From Sphingobium indicum B90A (GTDB taxonomy: Bacteria > Pseudomonadota > Alphaproteobacteria > Sphingomonadales > Sphingomonadaceae): a DNA stretch of 64,000 nucleotides. Below, one piece after another: positions 34,591 through 45,627 of the stretch (the first letter of the stretch is position 1; every line of letters begins with the position of its first letter). The notes beneath the pieces are model-generated. The model searched no databases, was not told where the DNA came from, and saw only the letters and a program-made list of their open reading frames with translations. The position numbers were made by a program, and so were the translations under genes. Where the stretch lies: NCBI RefSeq assembly GCF_000264945.2, contig NZ_CP013070.1, forward strand, positions 992,001 to 1,056,000. The letters are read 5' to 3'.

Positions 34591-35210
34591 CGCAGGACTC
34601 CCATCAGATAGACGAAGGTGAAGACGCCGATCCAGATGACGTCCAGGAAGTGCCAGAACATGGAAAGGCACATCAGGCGGCGCTTGTTGGCGGGGATCAG
34701 GCCCTTTTTCGCGACCTGCGCCATCAGCGTCACCAGCCAGATCGAACCGAAGGTGACGTGCAGCCCGTGGGTGCCGACCAGCGTGAAGAAGGAGGAGAGG
34801 AAGGCGGAACGCCACGGCCCCGCGCCCTCATGGATGAGATGCGAGAATTCGTAGAGTTCGATGAACAGGAACGCCCCGCCGAACAGCAGGGTGACGAACA
34901 GCCAGCCCTGGGTGGCGCGGACCCGGTTCTTCTCCATCGCCAGCATGGCGAAGCCGTAGGTGATGGAGGAGAAGAGCAGCATCGCGGTGTTGAGCGCGAT
35001 CAGCGGCAGGTCGAACAGGTCTTTCGGCCCCGGCCCGCCTGCATAGCTGCCGCCCAGCACCGCATAGGTGGCGAAGAGGATGGCGAAGATGAGGCAATCG
35101 CTCATCAGATACATCCAGAAGCCCAGCATGGTGCTGTGGCCTTCGTGGAGGTGCGGTTCCTCGGCCAGGTGATAGGCCTTGGGTTCCATAGGTGCAGTTG
35201 CGCTGCTCAT
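34587..35210 (-). CDS. cyoC: Cytochrome o ubiquinol oxidase subunit III
   Basis: A 207-residue haem-copper oxidase subunit III with about five transmembrane helices. Recognisable segments are MLGFWMYLMSDCLIFAILFATYAVL, FLFIELYEFSHLI, and the terminal WHFLDVIWIGVFTFVYLMG. The short five-helix form matches quinol oxidases rather than the seven-helix aa3 type. GGGAGCC in the end of cyoB acts as ribosome site, five bases separate the genes, and the stop overlaps cyoD. Confidence 0.94.
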   Translation of the reverse strand: MSSATAPMEPKAYHLAEEPHLHEGHSTMLGFWMYLMSDCLIFAILFATYAVLGGSYAGGPGPKDLFDLPLIALNTAMLLFSSITYGFAMLAMEKNRVRATQGWLFVTLLFGGAFLFIELYEFSHLIHEGAGPWRSAFLSSFFTLVGTHGLHVTFGSIWLVTLMAQVAKKGLIPANKRRLMCLSMFWHFLDVIWIGVFTFVYLMGVLR

Positions 35211-35215
35211 GCGTG

Positions 35216-37222
35216 TCAGGCTCCCAACGCCGCGAGGGTGCGCGTGCGATCTTCCTCGGTGCGCGTGACGACATCCGCCGGGATATGGAAGTCGCGCTTG
35301 TAGTTGAAGCTATGGCCGATGGCGACGGCGACGATGCCGATGAAGCTCAGCCCCGCAAGCCACCAGATGTACCAGATGAGCGCGAAGCCGCACAGCGTCG
35401 CCAGCCCGGCCAGGATCACGCCCGCGCCCGTGCTGCTCGGCATGTGGATCGGCTGATAGCCGCTCAGCGGGCGCTGATAGCCGTTCTTCTTCATGTCCGC
35501 CCAGGTGTCGCCGTCGTACACGACGGGAGTGAAGGCGAAATTATAGTCCGGCGGGGGCGAACTGGTCGCCCATTCCAGGGTGCGGCCGTCCCAGGGATCG
35601 CCGGTCGGATCGCGAAGCTCGTCGCGCTTCCAGATGGACAGGGCGAACTGGATCAGCATGGCGCCGATGCCCAGGGCGATGACGGCGGCGCCGATCGCGG
35701 CGACGACGAACCAGGGTTGCAGCGACGGATCGTCCAGCACGCGCAGGCGGCGCGTGACGCCCATCAGGCCGAGCACGTAGAGCGGACCGAAGGCCAGCCA
35801 GAAACCGATGTTCCAGCACCAGAAGCTGACCTTGCCCCAAAAGACGTCGAGCCTGAAGCCGAAGGCCTTGGGCCACCAGTAGTTGATCGCCGCGAACAGG
35901 CCGAACAGCACGCCGCCGATGATCACATTATGGAAATGCGCGATCAGGAACAGCGAGTTGTGCAGCACGAAGTCCGCAGGCGGAACCGCAAGCAGCACGC
36001 CGGTCATGCCCCCGACCGTGAAGGTCAGCATGAAGGCGACGGCCCACATCATCGGCAGCTCGAAACGGATCTTGCCGCGATACATGGTGAACAGCCAGTT
36101 GAACAGCTTGGCGCCGGTGGGGATCGAGATGATCATCGTCGTGATGCCGAAGAAGCTGTTGACGCTGGCGCCCGAACCCATGGTGAAGAAATGGTGCAGC
36201 CACACCAGATAGGACAGCACCATGATGGTGCAGGTCGCATAGACCATGGAGGTGTAGCCGAAGAGGCGCTTGCCGCAGAAGGTCGACACCACTTCGGAAA
36301 AGACGCCGAACAGCGGCAGGATGAGGATATAGACCTCCGGATGGCCCCAGATCCAGATGAGGTTGACGTACATCATCGGATTGCCGCCGAAATCATTGGT
36401 GAAGAAGGCGGTGCCGGCATAGCGGTCCAGCGAGAGCAGGACGAGCGTGGCGGTCAGGATCGGGAAGGAGGCGACGATCAGGACGTTGGCGCAGAGCGAG
36501 GTCCAGGTGAACACCGGCATCTTCATGAGGGACATGCCCGGCGCGCGCATCTTCACGATGGTCGCGATCAGGTTGATGCCGGACAATGTCGTGCCAACGC
36601 CCGCCACCTGCAACGCCCAGATATAGTAATCGACGCCCGTGGCCGGGCTGTAGGCGATGCCCGACAGCGGCGGATAGGCCAGCCAGCCGGTCTGCGCGAA
36701 CTCGCCCAGGAACAGCGACATCATGACCAGCACGGCGCCGCCCGTCGTCATCCAGAAGCTGAAATTGTTGAGGAAGGGAAAGCTGACGTCGCGCGCGCCG
36801 ATCTGAAGCGGGACGATATAGTTCATCAGGCCGGTGATGAACGGCATCGCCACGAAGAAGATCATGATGACGCCGTGCGCGGTGAACACCTGGTCATAGT
36901 GATGGGCGTTCAGATAGCCTTCGGAACCGTTGAAGGCCCACGCCTGCTGGATGCGCATCATGATCGCGTCTGCAAAGCCGCGCAGGAACATGACGAGGCC
37001 CAGCACCATGTACATGATGCCGATCTTCTTGTGATCGACGCTGGTGAACCATTCCTTCCAGAGATAGCCCCAGAGCCGGAAATAACTGAGCGCCGCGACC
37101 AGGGCGACGCCGCCCAGCACCACCGCGACGAAGGTCGCGACGATGATGGGCTCATGCCATGGGAAGCTGTCCCATGTCAGGCGACCGAAGATCATCTGTG
37201 CGGTTGTCATTGTGCCGGTCAT
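35216..37222 (-). CDS. cyoB: Cytochrome o ubiquinol oxidase subunit I
   Basis: The catalytic subunit, 668 residues, with low-spin haem and the haem-CuB centre, pumping protons during quinol oxidation. Key parts are [28 protein letters not shown] (haem ligand histidine), [20 protein letters not shown] (CuB histidine and cross-linked tyrosine), [11 protein letters not shown] (two CuB histidines) and the HFHNVIIGG region carrying haem ligands. Long N- and C-terminal extensions beyond the 12-helix core are typical of CyoB. It stands five bases after cyoA. Confidence 0.96.
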   Translation of the reverse strand: MTGTMTTAQMIFGRLTWDSFPWHEPIIVATFVAVVLGGVALVAALSYFRLWGYLWKEWFTSVDHKKIGIMYMVLGLVMFLRGFADAIMMRIQQAWAFNGSEGYLNAHHYDQVFTAHGVIMIFFVAMPFITGLMNYIVPLQIGARDVSFPFLNNFSFWMTTGGAVLVMMSLFLGEFAQTGWLAYPPLSGIAYSPATGVDYYIWALQVAGVGTTLSGINLIATIVKMRAPGMSLMKMPVFTWTSLCANVLIVASFPILTATLVLLSLDRYAGTAFFTNDFGGNPMMYVNLIWIWGHPEVYILILPLFGVFSEVVSTFCGKRLFGYTSMVYATCTIMVLSYLVWLHHFFTMGSGASVNSFFGITTMIISIPTGAKLFNWLFTMYRGKIRFELPMMWAVAFMLTFTVGGMTGVLLAVPPADFVLHNSLFLIAHFHNVIIGGVLFGLFAAINYWWPKAFGFRLDVFWGKVSFWCWNIGFWLAFGPLYVLGLMGVTRRLRVLDDPSLQPWFVVAAIGAAVIALGIGAMLIQFALSIWKRDELRDPTGDPWDGRTLEWATSSPPPDYNFAFTPVVYDGDTWADMKKNGYQRPLSGYQPIHMPSSTGAGVILAGLATLCGFALIWYIWWLAGLSFIGIVAVAIGHSFNYKRDFHIPADVVTRTEEDRTRTLAALGA

Positions 37223-37227
37223 GGGCC

Positions 37228-38343
37228 TTACCGATGCTGCGCGTGCGCCTCAGCGCCGCCGTGGGAAGAGTGATTGAGAGGGGCGTTCGAAGCCGCGGGA
37301 GCGTCGGGTGCGGTTTCCTGCCCCTTATTCTCGTCCGACTGTTCGATCACATGGCTGTTGGGGAAATCGTAGCGCAGACCCTTGGTGTCGCGCGCCGACT
37401 CCTTGCCCGCGCCGCCCATCATGTTGACGTGCATCAGCTCGCCCATGCAGCGCTGGCCGGGCCGCGGGCACAGATTGACGATGGCATCGAACAGCTTGGG
37501 GTCGAAAGCGGAGAAATAGGCGACGGGCGCCTTCTCGCTCGGCTTGGCCAGGGCCAGATAGGCGTCGCGGTCAAGGCGGGCGCGGCTCGCCTTCGCCCTG
37601 GCGGCCCAGGCATCGAACCCGGCCCTGTCGAGCGCACGGTAGGTAAAGCGCATGTGGGTGAAGCCGGCGCCCGAATAATTGGCGGAAATGCCGGTGCCCG
37701 CGACAGGCCGGTTGGCGACCGCGTGCAACTGCGTCTTCATGCCGGGCATGGCATAGATCTGGCCGGCCAGTTCAGGCACGTAAAAGCTGTTCATGACCGT
37801 CGAGGCGGTGATGTCGAACCGCACCGGCACATTGACCGGCAGCGCCAGTTCATTGACCGTGGCGATGCCCAGTTCGGGGTAGATGAACAGCCATTTCCAG
37901 TCGAGCGCCACGACCTCGACCGTCAGCGGCTTGATACGGGGGTCGACCGCCGTCTTCGCGTCGATGCGGTCGAGCGGCCTGTAGGGGTCCAGCTTGTGCG
38001 TGCTGACCCAGGTCAGCGCGCCCAGGCAGATGATGATCAGCAGCGGCGCGGACCAGATCAGCAGTTCCAGCTTGGTGGAATGATCCCAGTCCGGATCGTA
38101 ATCCTTGTCCGCCGCCTCGTTCGCCGCGCGGTAGCGCCAGGCGAAGAAGACGACCAGCGCCATGACCGGAACGACGATCAGCAGCATCAGCGCGGTCGAG
38201 ATCAGGATCAGATCGCGCTGCTGCATCGCAATATCGCCCGACGGGTTCATCACGACCCAGTCGCAGGCCGTCAGCGGCAGTGCCAGGAGCGGAGCGGACC
38301 TTCGGAAAATCGGGGTCCAGTCCAGGGAGGTGGGATGTGGCAT
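37228..38343 (-). CDS. cyoA: Cytochrome o ubiquinol oxidase subunit II
   Basis: Subunit II, 371 residues. The signal sequence has a lipobox-like LPLTAC (cysteine near residue 27). Two transmembrane helices follow ([28 protein letters not shown] and [33 protein letters not shown]), then a periplasmic cupredoxin domain ([33 protein letters not shown]). The CuA ligand set (C-x3-C-x3-H) is absent, which marks a quinol rather than a cytochrome c oxidase. First gene of cyoABCD-SURF1-regBA. The His/Ala-rich C-terminal tail ([13 protein letters not shown]) is probably disordered. Confidence 0.94.
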   Translation of the reverse strand: MPHPTSLDWTPIFRRSAPLLALPLTACDWVVMNPSGDIAMQQRDLILISTALMLLIVVPVMALVVFFAWRYRAANEAADKDYDPDWDHSTKLELLIWSAPLLIIICLGALTWVSTHKLDPYRPLDRIDAKTAVDPRIKPLTVEVVALDWKWLFIYPELGIATVNELALPVNVPVRFDITASTVMNSFYVPELAGQIYAMPGMKTQLHAVANRPVAGTGISANYSGAGFTHMRFTYRALDRAGFDAWAARAKASRARLDRDAYLALAKPSEKAPVAYFSAFDPKLFDAIVNLCPRPGQRCMGELMHVNMMGGAGKESARDTKGLRYDFPNSHVIEQSDENKGQETAPDAPAASNAPLNHSSHGGAEAHAQHR

Positions 38344-38380
38344 GGGCCGCGCCTACCGCTTCCGCGAGGAGTCGAACAGT

Positions 38381-38423
38381 GGACAGTTTGTCCTATTGTA
38401 CGCAGGTGCAAAAAATGCATGAA
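38381..38423 (-). promoter_or_regulatory. Putative cyo promoter with overlapping palindrome
   Basis: On the minus strand TTCATG (38418-38423) and TACAAT (38395-38400), 17 bases apart, look like -35 and -10 elements. The palindrome GGACA-GTT-TGTCC (38381-38393) lies across the expected start point and could bind a repressor. The cyoA start is about 40 bases further on. Confidence 0.45.
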
Positions 38424-38530
38424 TTGCGGGATACCGCTTAGACTCTGCGGGTTTTCTGCTATGTTGCCTGTCCATGGCCGCCGGCGGAACAGAAGACGTT
38501 TGAGGAGGCTTGCCCAAGGAGCGGATGCCT

Positions 38531-39862
38531 ATGAGTTCACCGGCCATGACCTTCACCTCCCGCTCGCTGGAGGATGATGCGCGCCTGATCAATGCGCGGG
38601 ACCACAAGATCGCGCCGGGTGATATTTCCATTGGCGTGATCATTGGTCGCACCTCCGAATTCTTCGATTTCTTCGTTTACGCCATCGCCTCTGTCATCGT
38701 GTTTCCGAGCCTGGTGTTCCCCTATGTGGATGCGCTGACGGGCACGCTCTATTCCTTCGCGATCTTCGCTGTCGCCTTCATTACGCGGCCGATCGGTTCG
38801 TTGATCTTCATGGCGATCGACCGCCACTTCGGGCGCGGAACGAAGCTGACGGTCGCCTTGTTCCTGCTCGGCGGTTCGACCGCGTCCATCGCGTTCATGC
38901 CCGGTTATGCCACGATTGGCCATTATGCTGCGTTAGTCCTGATCATCTTGCGCGCCGCGCAGGGCGTCGCGCTGGGCGGCACCTGGGACGGGCTGGCGTC
39001 GCTGCTGTCGCTCAACGCGCCGCGGCATCAGCGCGGCTGGTACGCCATGGTGCCGCAACTCGGCGCGCCGTTGGCCCTGCTGGTGGCGAGCGGGCTGTTC
39101 GCCTTCTTCCTGATGACCCTGTCGCGGGCGGACTTCCTCGACTGGGGCTGGCGCTATCCCTTCTTCGTCGCCTTCGCGATCAACGTGGTGGCGCTGTTCG
39201 CCCGGCTGCGCATCGTGGTGACGCATGAGTTCGAGCGGCTGTTCGAGCAGAAAGACCTGCAACCCTCCGAAGTGCTGCCCACCGTCAGGGCGGAAGGACG
39301 CAACATCGTCATCGGCGCCTTCGCCCCGCTGGCCAGCTTCGCGCTGTTCCACATGGTGACGGTGTTCCCGCTGAGCTGGGTCGCACTCTTCACCAACCAG
39401 CCGCTGGAGCGCTTCCTGATCATCGAGATGATCGGCGCGTCGGTCGGCCTGCTGGCGATCGTCGTTTCGGGCTTCATCGCGGACCAGATCGGTCGTCGTT
39501 CGCTGCTGGCATGGTCGGCGCTAGGCATAGCGATATTCAGCGTCATGGCGCCGCTGCTGCTGAACGGCGGCGACCTGGGCGAGGTGGCCTTCATGATCCT
39601 GGGCTTCATGCTGCTGGGGCTGGCTTTCGGCCAGTCGTCCGGCGTGGTCGCGTCCAATTTCGCGACGGAAACGCGCTATACCGGATCGGCGCTGACGTCC
39701 GACCTGGCCTGGCTGGTCGGCGCGGGTTTCGCGCCGCTGGTGGCCTTGCTGCTGTCCGTGAAATTCGGGTTGGCCGCCTCTGGCATCTACCTGTTGTCGG
39801 GCGCGGTGGCGACGATGGTGGCGCTCTACATCAACAAGGAACTGGCGGCGCGGGATAGATAA
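38531..39862 (+). CDS. MFS transporter, metabolite:H+ symporter-like
   Basis: A 12-helix inner-membrane carrier, 443 residues. Start ATG 38531 is nine bases from AAGGAG; ATG 38525 and TTG 38510 are alternatives. The segment ISIGVIIGRTSEFFDFFVYAIASVIVFPSLVFP and the loop DRHFGRGTKLTVALFLLGGSTASIAFMPGY resemble the MHS family (shikimate, alpha-ketoglutarate or proline/betaine symporters). ADQIGRRSLLAWSALGI is the matching second-half loop. It is divergent from cyoA. Substrate is unknown; nearby genes do not suggest one. Confidence 0.82.
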   Translation: MSSPAMTFTSRSLEDDARLINARDHKIAPGDISIGVIIGRTSEFFDFFVYAIASVIVFPSLVFPYVDALTGTLYSFAIFAVAFITRPIGSLIFMAIDRHFGRGTKLTVALFLLGGSTASIAFMPGYATIGHYAALVLIILRAAQGVALGGTWDGLASLLSLNAPRHQRGWYAMVPQLGAPLALLVASGLFAFFLMTLSRADFLDWGWRYPFFVAFAINVVALFARLRIVVTHEFERLFEQKDLQPSEVLPTVRAEGRNIVIGAFAPLASFALFHMVTVFPLSWVALFTNQPLERFLIIEMIGASVGLLAIVVSGFIADQIGRRSLLAWSALGIAIFSVMAPLLLNGGDLGEVAFMILGFMLLGLAFGQSSGVVASNFATETRYTGSALTSDLAWLVGAGFAPLVALLLSVKFGLAASGIYLLSGAVATMVALYINKELAARDR

Positions 39863-39942
39863 GGCGTCATCCGCCGTCATCTTCGAAAGAGGACCGGAGA
39901 GAGATTTCTTCTTGGGCCTTTTTCCCCACGCTACATCAAGCT

Positions 39943-40797
39943 CTAATTCCCCTGCGCGGAAGCCCGCATCCGCGCCAGCGCTTTCCGGTCGAACCATCCC
40001 GCGGGCAGCGCTCGCGGCGCGAAGCGCGGCAGCCAATCTCCATAAAGCGCATCCATCCGTGCCGGCAGCCCGCCCACGCCCTCCCGGCCCATGATCTCCG
40101 AAATGATCCGGTTCTGATAAAAGCGAACCGAATAGTTGATCATCCGCCGATATTGCATGCGCAGGGTCGAGGGCCGCAACAGGCTGACCGCCTCGCAGCG
40201 GAAGCCGGCTTCCTCGCAGGCCAGGATGCGCTCCCGCCGCCAGTCGACGTCGCGTCCCAGATCGGTATGCGCCCATGCCGCGACCAGCCCGTCGTCTCCG
40301 ATCAGGTCTTCGGGCAGCCGCAGGCCCTTCATCCGGATCGCCGCGACGAAGCGCCCCGACAGCGCATAGAGATCGCCGAACAATCCCCGTTCCTCGCGCA
40401 GGCTGCGGCGATAGGCTGCCGCGGATCGCCCATTTGCCGGCATCCCCGCCGCTGCATTGGCGCCTGGCTGCGCAGCGAGATCCGACACCAGCGCGTCGAT
40501 CGATCCGGGCAGGATTTCCGCATCGCCGTCCATGAAGATGACGGCATCTTCTCCGCCGGTCAGCAGGTGGTGGACAAAATGGTTCCAGGTCCGCGCCTTG
40601 CCCCCGGCGGCGAGATCGTGAACCATGACATTCGCCCGCCCGCCGGCCGCCTTCCGCGCGCGATCTGCCGTGGCGTCGGTCGATCCGTTGACCAGCACAT
40701 GGAAGACGCTGTCCGCGCGCTCGAGCGGCAGCGACGCGAGGCAAGGGCCGATCCGCCGTTCCTCCTGATGCGCGAATATGCCGACCGCGACGCCCAT
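39943..40797 (-). CDS. Family 2-like glycosyltransferase
   Basis: A 284-residue GT-A-fold enzyme. It begins MGVAVGIFAHQEERRIGPCLASLPLE and includes FHVLVNGSTDATADRARKAA, with the nucleotide-binding pattern of GT2 proteins. FMDGDAEILPGSIDALVSDL carries the DxD-like metal motif, and IGDDGLVAAWAH follows later. No transmembrane helix is seen. The ATG stands two bases after the stop of the Amt gene, so it depends on that transcript. Acceptor and sugar are unknown; the pairing with an ammonium transporter gives no functional hint. Confidence 0.75.
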   Translation of the reverse strand: MGVAVGIFAHQEERRIGPCLASLPLERADSVFHVLVNGSTDATADRARKAAGGRANVMVHDLAAGGKARTWNHFVHHLLTGGEDAVIFMDGDAEILPGSIDALVSDLAAQPGANAAAGMPANGRSAAAYRRSLREERGLFGDLYALSGRFVAAIRMKGLRLPEDLIGDDGLVAAWAHTDLGRDVDWRRERILACEEAGFRCEAVSLLRPSTLRMQYRRMINYSVRFYQNRIISEIMGREGVGGLPARMDALYGDWLPRFAPRALPAGWFDRKALARMRASAQGN

Positions 40798-40799
40798 GC

Positions 40800-42068
40800 C
40801 TAGCGGAAATCCCAGCCCTGCTGTCCATGGCGGGCGAGGTCCAGCCCCTCGGCTTCTTCCCGCGCGCCGATCCGCGCGGGCGTCACGACCGACAGCATCA
40901 GCGCGATGATGGCCGTTCCCGCCATCGCCCAGATCGCCACCGCCGCGATGCCGATGCACTGCGCGATGAAAGCGCCGGCAAGGCTGATTCCCGCCGCGAA
41001 TCCGACCCCGCCCAGCGCCGGCAGCACGAAGGGGAACAGCATCAGCGCGCCCGTCAGCCCGCCCAGTCCGTGGATCACGAAAATATCCGCCGCGTCGTCG
41101 ATACGGTCGCCCAGTAATCCCTTCGCCAGTCGGCAGGCCATGGCCGCGATCAGCCCGATGGCCATCGCCCCGCCCGGTCCCACCAAAGCGCCGGAGGCGG
41201 AGATCGCCACCAGCCCGGCGAGCGCGCCCGAAACCAGGCCATTGGCGGTGACATGCCCCTTGTCGATCCGCTCCACCAGCATCCATCCGAACAGGCCCGC
41301 GCAGGCGGCGAAATGGCCGTTCAGAATGGCGGTCGCGGCGTTGTCCGTCGCGCCGAAGGACCATCCGCCCAATATGCCGGCCCAGCCGATCCACAGCAGA
41401 AGCCCGCCCGCAATGCCCAGCACAGGCGCATGTCCGGCAGAGGCGGCGCGCCGCCTGCCAACCACCAGCACCAGCGCGAGCGCGGAAAAGCCGGCGCTCA
41501 GATGAACGACCAGCGCCCCTGCAAAATCCATGACGCCCATGGTGGCGAGCCACCCGCCGCCCCAGACCCAGTGCACCACCGGCGCATAGACCAGCAGCAG
41601 CCACAGCAGGGCAAAGGCCGCCATCCACCCCAGGCGCACCCGTTCCGCGACTGCGCCCGGCAACAGGCCCGCGGCAAGCATCGCCAGCGCCATCTGGAAC
41701 AGCACGAAGGCCGATTCCGGCACGGTCAGCCCATCGCGCAGCGCGCCCAGATCGGCCAGCAACAGATGCGCCCGGCCGCCCAGCCACCCGCTTCCCGGCG
41801 CATAGGCGAGGCTATAGCCGACAAGCCCCCAGAGCAGCGAAACCCCTGCAGCCACCGCCACCCCCTGCACGCCGATCGACAGCGCGCTGCGCACATGGAC
41901 CAGGCCCGCATGGCGCAAGGCGAGTCCCGGCAGCGCCGCCAGCAGCACCAGCAGGCCGCACAGCATCATCCATGCCGTGTCGCCGCTGTCCGCTACCGCC
42001 ACCTGCGCCATGGCGGGCTGCGGCGTTGCCGACAGCAGGAGAAGGAGAATGGCAAGGAGGCGATGCAT
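40800..42068 (-). CDS. Ammonium transporter (Amt family)
   Basis: A membrane channel protein of 422 residues from the ATG at 42068, with a cleavable-looking signal (MHRLLAILLLLLSATPQPAMAQ). Family marks include WVWGGGWLATMGVMDFAGALVVHLSAGFSAL (twin-histidine H1 and the preceding aspartate), WIGWAGILGGWSFG, and DDAADIFVIHGLGGLTGALM (second twin histidine). The sequence is divergent from standard AmtB, and no glnK gene lies beside it, so control by PII is not evident. It is followed at two bases by a glycosyltransferase gene. Confidence 0.85.
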   Translation of the reverse strand: MHRLLAILLLLLSATPQPAMAQVAVADSGDTAWMMLCGLLVLLAALPGLALRHAGLVHVRSALSIGVQGVAVAAGVSLLWGLVGYSLAYAPGSGWLGGRAHLLLADLGALRDGLTVPESAFVLFQMALAMLAAGLLPGAVAERVRLGWMAAFALLWLLLVYAPVVHWVWGGGWLATMGVMDFAGALVVHLSAGFSALALVLVVGRRRAASAGHAPVLGIAGGLLLWIGWAGILGGWSFGATDNAATAILNGHFAACAGLFGWMLVERIDKGHVTANGLVSGALAGLVAISASGALVGPGGAMAIGLIAAMACRLAKGLLGDRIDDAADIFVIHGLGGLTGALMLFPFVLPALGGVGFAAGISLAGAFIAQCIGIAAVAIWAMAGTAIIALMLSVVTPARIGAREEAEGLDLARHGQQGWDFR

Positions 42069-42183
42069 CAGGTGATCCGGCAATCCATATCCGGGCCGTC
42101 GTAACGCAGGCGAGGTAAAGACTTGCCTAACCCTGATCGTTTGCCGCCAGACGGCGATGTCCACGGCAGCGTGGTGATTTGGC

Positions 42184-42885
42184 CTAATAGGATTCCCCGC
42201 CGCAACTGATCCGCCCCGTCCCGCGATTATCGACGCTGCAGGCGGCTTTCCCCGCCACCGCCACATCGCCCGATCCGGATGCCGAAACCCTGGCCGAGAC
42301 CTCCGCCGTCACCGCCACATTTCCCGGGCCGTCATTCGCCACCGTGGCTTGCCGCACCCGCAGGCCTTCCGCCATCACCGCTCCGGGGCCGGTGACGCGG
42401 ATCGCCGCCACGCCTGCCCGGCCGGACAGGTTCGCCCGGCCGGCTCCGGCCACCCCCAGGCTGAACTGGTCCAGATCCACCGCCGCCACGCTGACATCGC
42501 CATTGCCGCCCAGCACGATCTCGCCGCGCAGGCCCTTCATCCGGCTGACCGACACCGACCCGCCGCCGGTCAGCACCACGCGGTTGAGGTCGCCGGTCGA
42601 CAGCCGCAGCACCGCGCGCCCGCCCGACTTCTCGCCCGATCGCGCCCGCTCCAACGTCACCGCGAGCAGGCGGCCGGATACGTCCACCTTCAGCCGGTCC
42701 AGCATCGCCTGATCGCCTTCCGCCCGCGCTGAAGCGCCCGCGCCTGTGGTGATGACGACCTCCACCGGCGCATCCACGCGGATGGCGTCGAAGCCGGTGA
42801 TGGTGAATCCGCGCGTGGCCGCCGCCGCCGGGACGGCAGACAGCATCATGACGCTCAGCAGGGCGAACGAGCGGGGCAGCGGCAT
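42184..42885 (-). CDS. Exported GIN-domain protein (DUF2807)
   Basis: A 233-residue secreted protein with a signal peptide (MPLPRSFALLSVMMLSAVPAAAA). ATG 42885 follows GGGAG by six bases and is preferred to ATG 42903. The rest is a repeating beta-structure of the head-GIN domain type: FTITGFDAIRVDAPVEVVITTGAG, LNRVVLTGGGSVSVSRM, GEIVLGGNGDVSVAAVDL, SVDNRGTGRISCGG. These proteins form a right-handed beta-helix of unknown function. Two C-terminal cysteines may pair. Confidence 0.82.
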   Translation of the reverse strand: MPLPRSFALLSVMMLSAVPAAAATRGFTITGFDAIRVDAPVEVVITTGAGASARAEGDQAMLDRLKVDVSGRLLAVTLERARSGEKSGGRAVLRLSTGDLNRVVLTGGGSVSVSRMKGLRGEIVLGGNGDVSVAAVDLDQFSLGVAGAGRANLSGRAGVAAIRVTGPGAVMAEGLRVRQATVANDGPGNVAVTAEVSARVSASGSGDVAVAGKAACSVDNRGTGRISCGGESY

Positions 42886-42992
42886 GAAAATCTCCCAAGC
42901 CATGTCGATCTGATAGGGGTCGGCCGTAGCGGTTCCAAGCCCCTTGTTCGTCGCACCGGATCAGGCAAGATCGTCAGGTTTTCAAAAGGGAC

Positions 42993-44582
42993 ATGCGGCG
43001 GATGCGCAAATGGATTTCCGGACTTCTCCTGGGCTTGATCAGCACCACGGCCCCCGCCGCGCCCGAAGACCGGGGCGAAGCCTGGTGGAAACATGTCCGC
43101 ACCCTTGCCGACGATGGCTATGAAGGGCGCGGGACGGGCAAGCCCGGCCATGAGAGGGCGGCCGATTATGTGATCGGGCAGCTTCGGGCGCTCGGGCTGA
43201 AACCGGCCGGGATCGACGGCTATAAACAGCCCGTCGCCTTTACCGAGCAGGTGATCCTGTCGCAGGAGAGCAGCGCTTCGCTGACGGGGCCGGGCGGCGA
43301 TACCGCGCTGGCGGCGCCCGCCGACATCATCTTTTCCGGGGGAGGCGGCCCGGCCCCTGAAAATGTGAGCGCGCCTCTGGTCTTCGCCGGTTACGGCCTG
43401 CACCTGCCGGAGGTGGGGCATGACGATTTCGCCGGCCTCGACCTCAAGGGCAAGATCGTGGTGGTGGTTTCGGGCGGTCCCGCGACCATCTCCGGCGCGC
43501 TCAAGTCCCACGCCCGTTCGGAACGGGCGGCGTGGCTGGCAAGGCAGGGGGCGTTGGGGCTGATCCAGCTCGTGACGCCCAAGCAGGTGGAAATTCCCTG
43601 GGACCGGCGCATGGCGCTGGCCAGCCAGCCGGCGCTGTACTTTCGCGACGCAACCCTGCGGGAGACGCTGACGCCCTTCCTGTCCGCCCAGTTCGACCCG
43701 GCGAAATCCGCTCTGCTCTTTGCTGGGTCGGGCCATGATTTCGCGCAGGTCGCCGCCGCCGCCGACAGTTCCGGGCCGGTGCCGTCCTTTCCGCTGGCCC
43801 AGCGACTGAACGCGAAGGTGGCGGCGAGGCGCGCCGATCTGAATTCTCCCAACATCATCGCGGTGATGCCGGGCACGGACCCGCTGCTCGGCAAGGAATA
43901 TGTCGTCCTCTCCGCGCATCTGGACGGATATGGGATGGGCACGCCGATCAACGGGGATGCGATCTACAACGGCGCTCTCGACAATGCGTCGGGCGTGGCC
44001 AGCCTGCTGGAAATCGCCCGGACCCTGCGCGAGGGCAAGGTGAAGCCCAGGCGATCGATCCTCTTCGCCATCGTCACGGCCGAGGAGAAGGGTCTGCTCG
44101 GCTCCAGCTATTTCGCGCGGAGGCCGACCGTGCCGCAGAAGGCGATGGTGGCCGACCTCAATTTCGACATGGCGCTGCCGATATTCCCGCTGACCAGCGT
44201 GACGCCCGTGGGTTACGACCAGAGCAGCCTGGGCAAGGATGCCGAAGCGGTCAGCGCGGCCATGAACCTGCCCATCACGCCCGATCCCTTTCCGGACCGC
44301 AATGTCTTCATCCGGTCCGACCAGTACAGCTTCATCCGGGCGGGTATTCCCGCGCTGTTCTTCAAATATGGCTTCAAGGCGGGCACGCCGGAGGCGACGG
44401 TGGAAAGGGCGTGGCGCGCCAACATCTACCATTCGCCCAAGGACGACGCGAACCAGCCGGTGATGCCGGCCGAATCGGTGAAGCTGAACGATTATGTCGC
44501 CGCCGTGACCCTGCGCGTCGCAAACGCCCCCGGCCGCCCGCAATGGAATGAGGACAGCTTCTTCCGCCGCTTCGCCAAATAG
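42993..44582 (+). CDS. Secreted M28-family metallopeptidase
   Basis: A zinc aminopeptidase-like protein, 529 residues, with a signal peptide (to about residue 22, TTAPAAP). A PA-like insert (about 110-260, VFAGYGLHLPEVGHDDFAGLDLKGKIVVVV) precedes the second half of the catalytic domain. Zinc ligands typical for M28 are H and D in LSAHLDGYG, D in NGALDNASG, EE in VTAEEKGLLGSSYF, D in LNFDMA, and H in IYHSPKDD. It probably trims peptides in the periplasm or outside. It is divergent from the GIN-domain gene and followed by hemB. Confidence 0.9.
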   Translation: MRRMRKWISGLLLGLISTTAPAAPEDRGEAWWKHVRTLADDGYEGRGTGKPGHERAADYVIGQLRALGLKPAGIDGYKQPVAFTEQVILSQESSASLTGPGGDTALAAPADIIFSGGGGPAPENVSAPLVFAGYGLHLPEVGHDDFAGLDLKGKIVVVVSGGPATISGALKSHARSERAAWLARQGALGLIQLVTPKQVEIPWDRRMALASQPALYFRDATLRETLTPFLSAQFDPAKSALLFAGSGHDFAQVAAAADSSGPVPSFPLAQRLNAKVAARRADLNSPNIIAVMPGTDPLLGKEYVVLSAHLDGYGMGTPINGDAIYNGALDNASGVASLLEIARTLREGKVKPRRSILFAIVTAEEKGLLGSSYFARRPTVPQKAMVADLNFDMALPIFPLTSVTPVGYDQSSLGKDAEAVSAAMNLPITPDPFPDRNVFIRSDQYSFIRAGIPALFFKYGFKAGTPEATVERAWRANIYHSPKDDANQPVMPAESVKLNDYVAAVTLRVANAPGRPQWNEDSFFRRFAK

Positions 44583-45626
<1,044 letters not shown>

Positions 45627-45627
45627 A

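Noticed and set aside
35192..37273. 693-codon open frame on the plus strand opposite cyoB
   Set aside because: Histidine/aspartate-rich translation with no family features; cyoB on the other strand has every haem and copper ligand.
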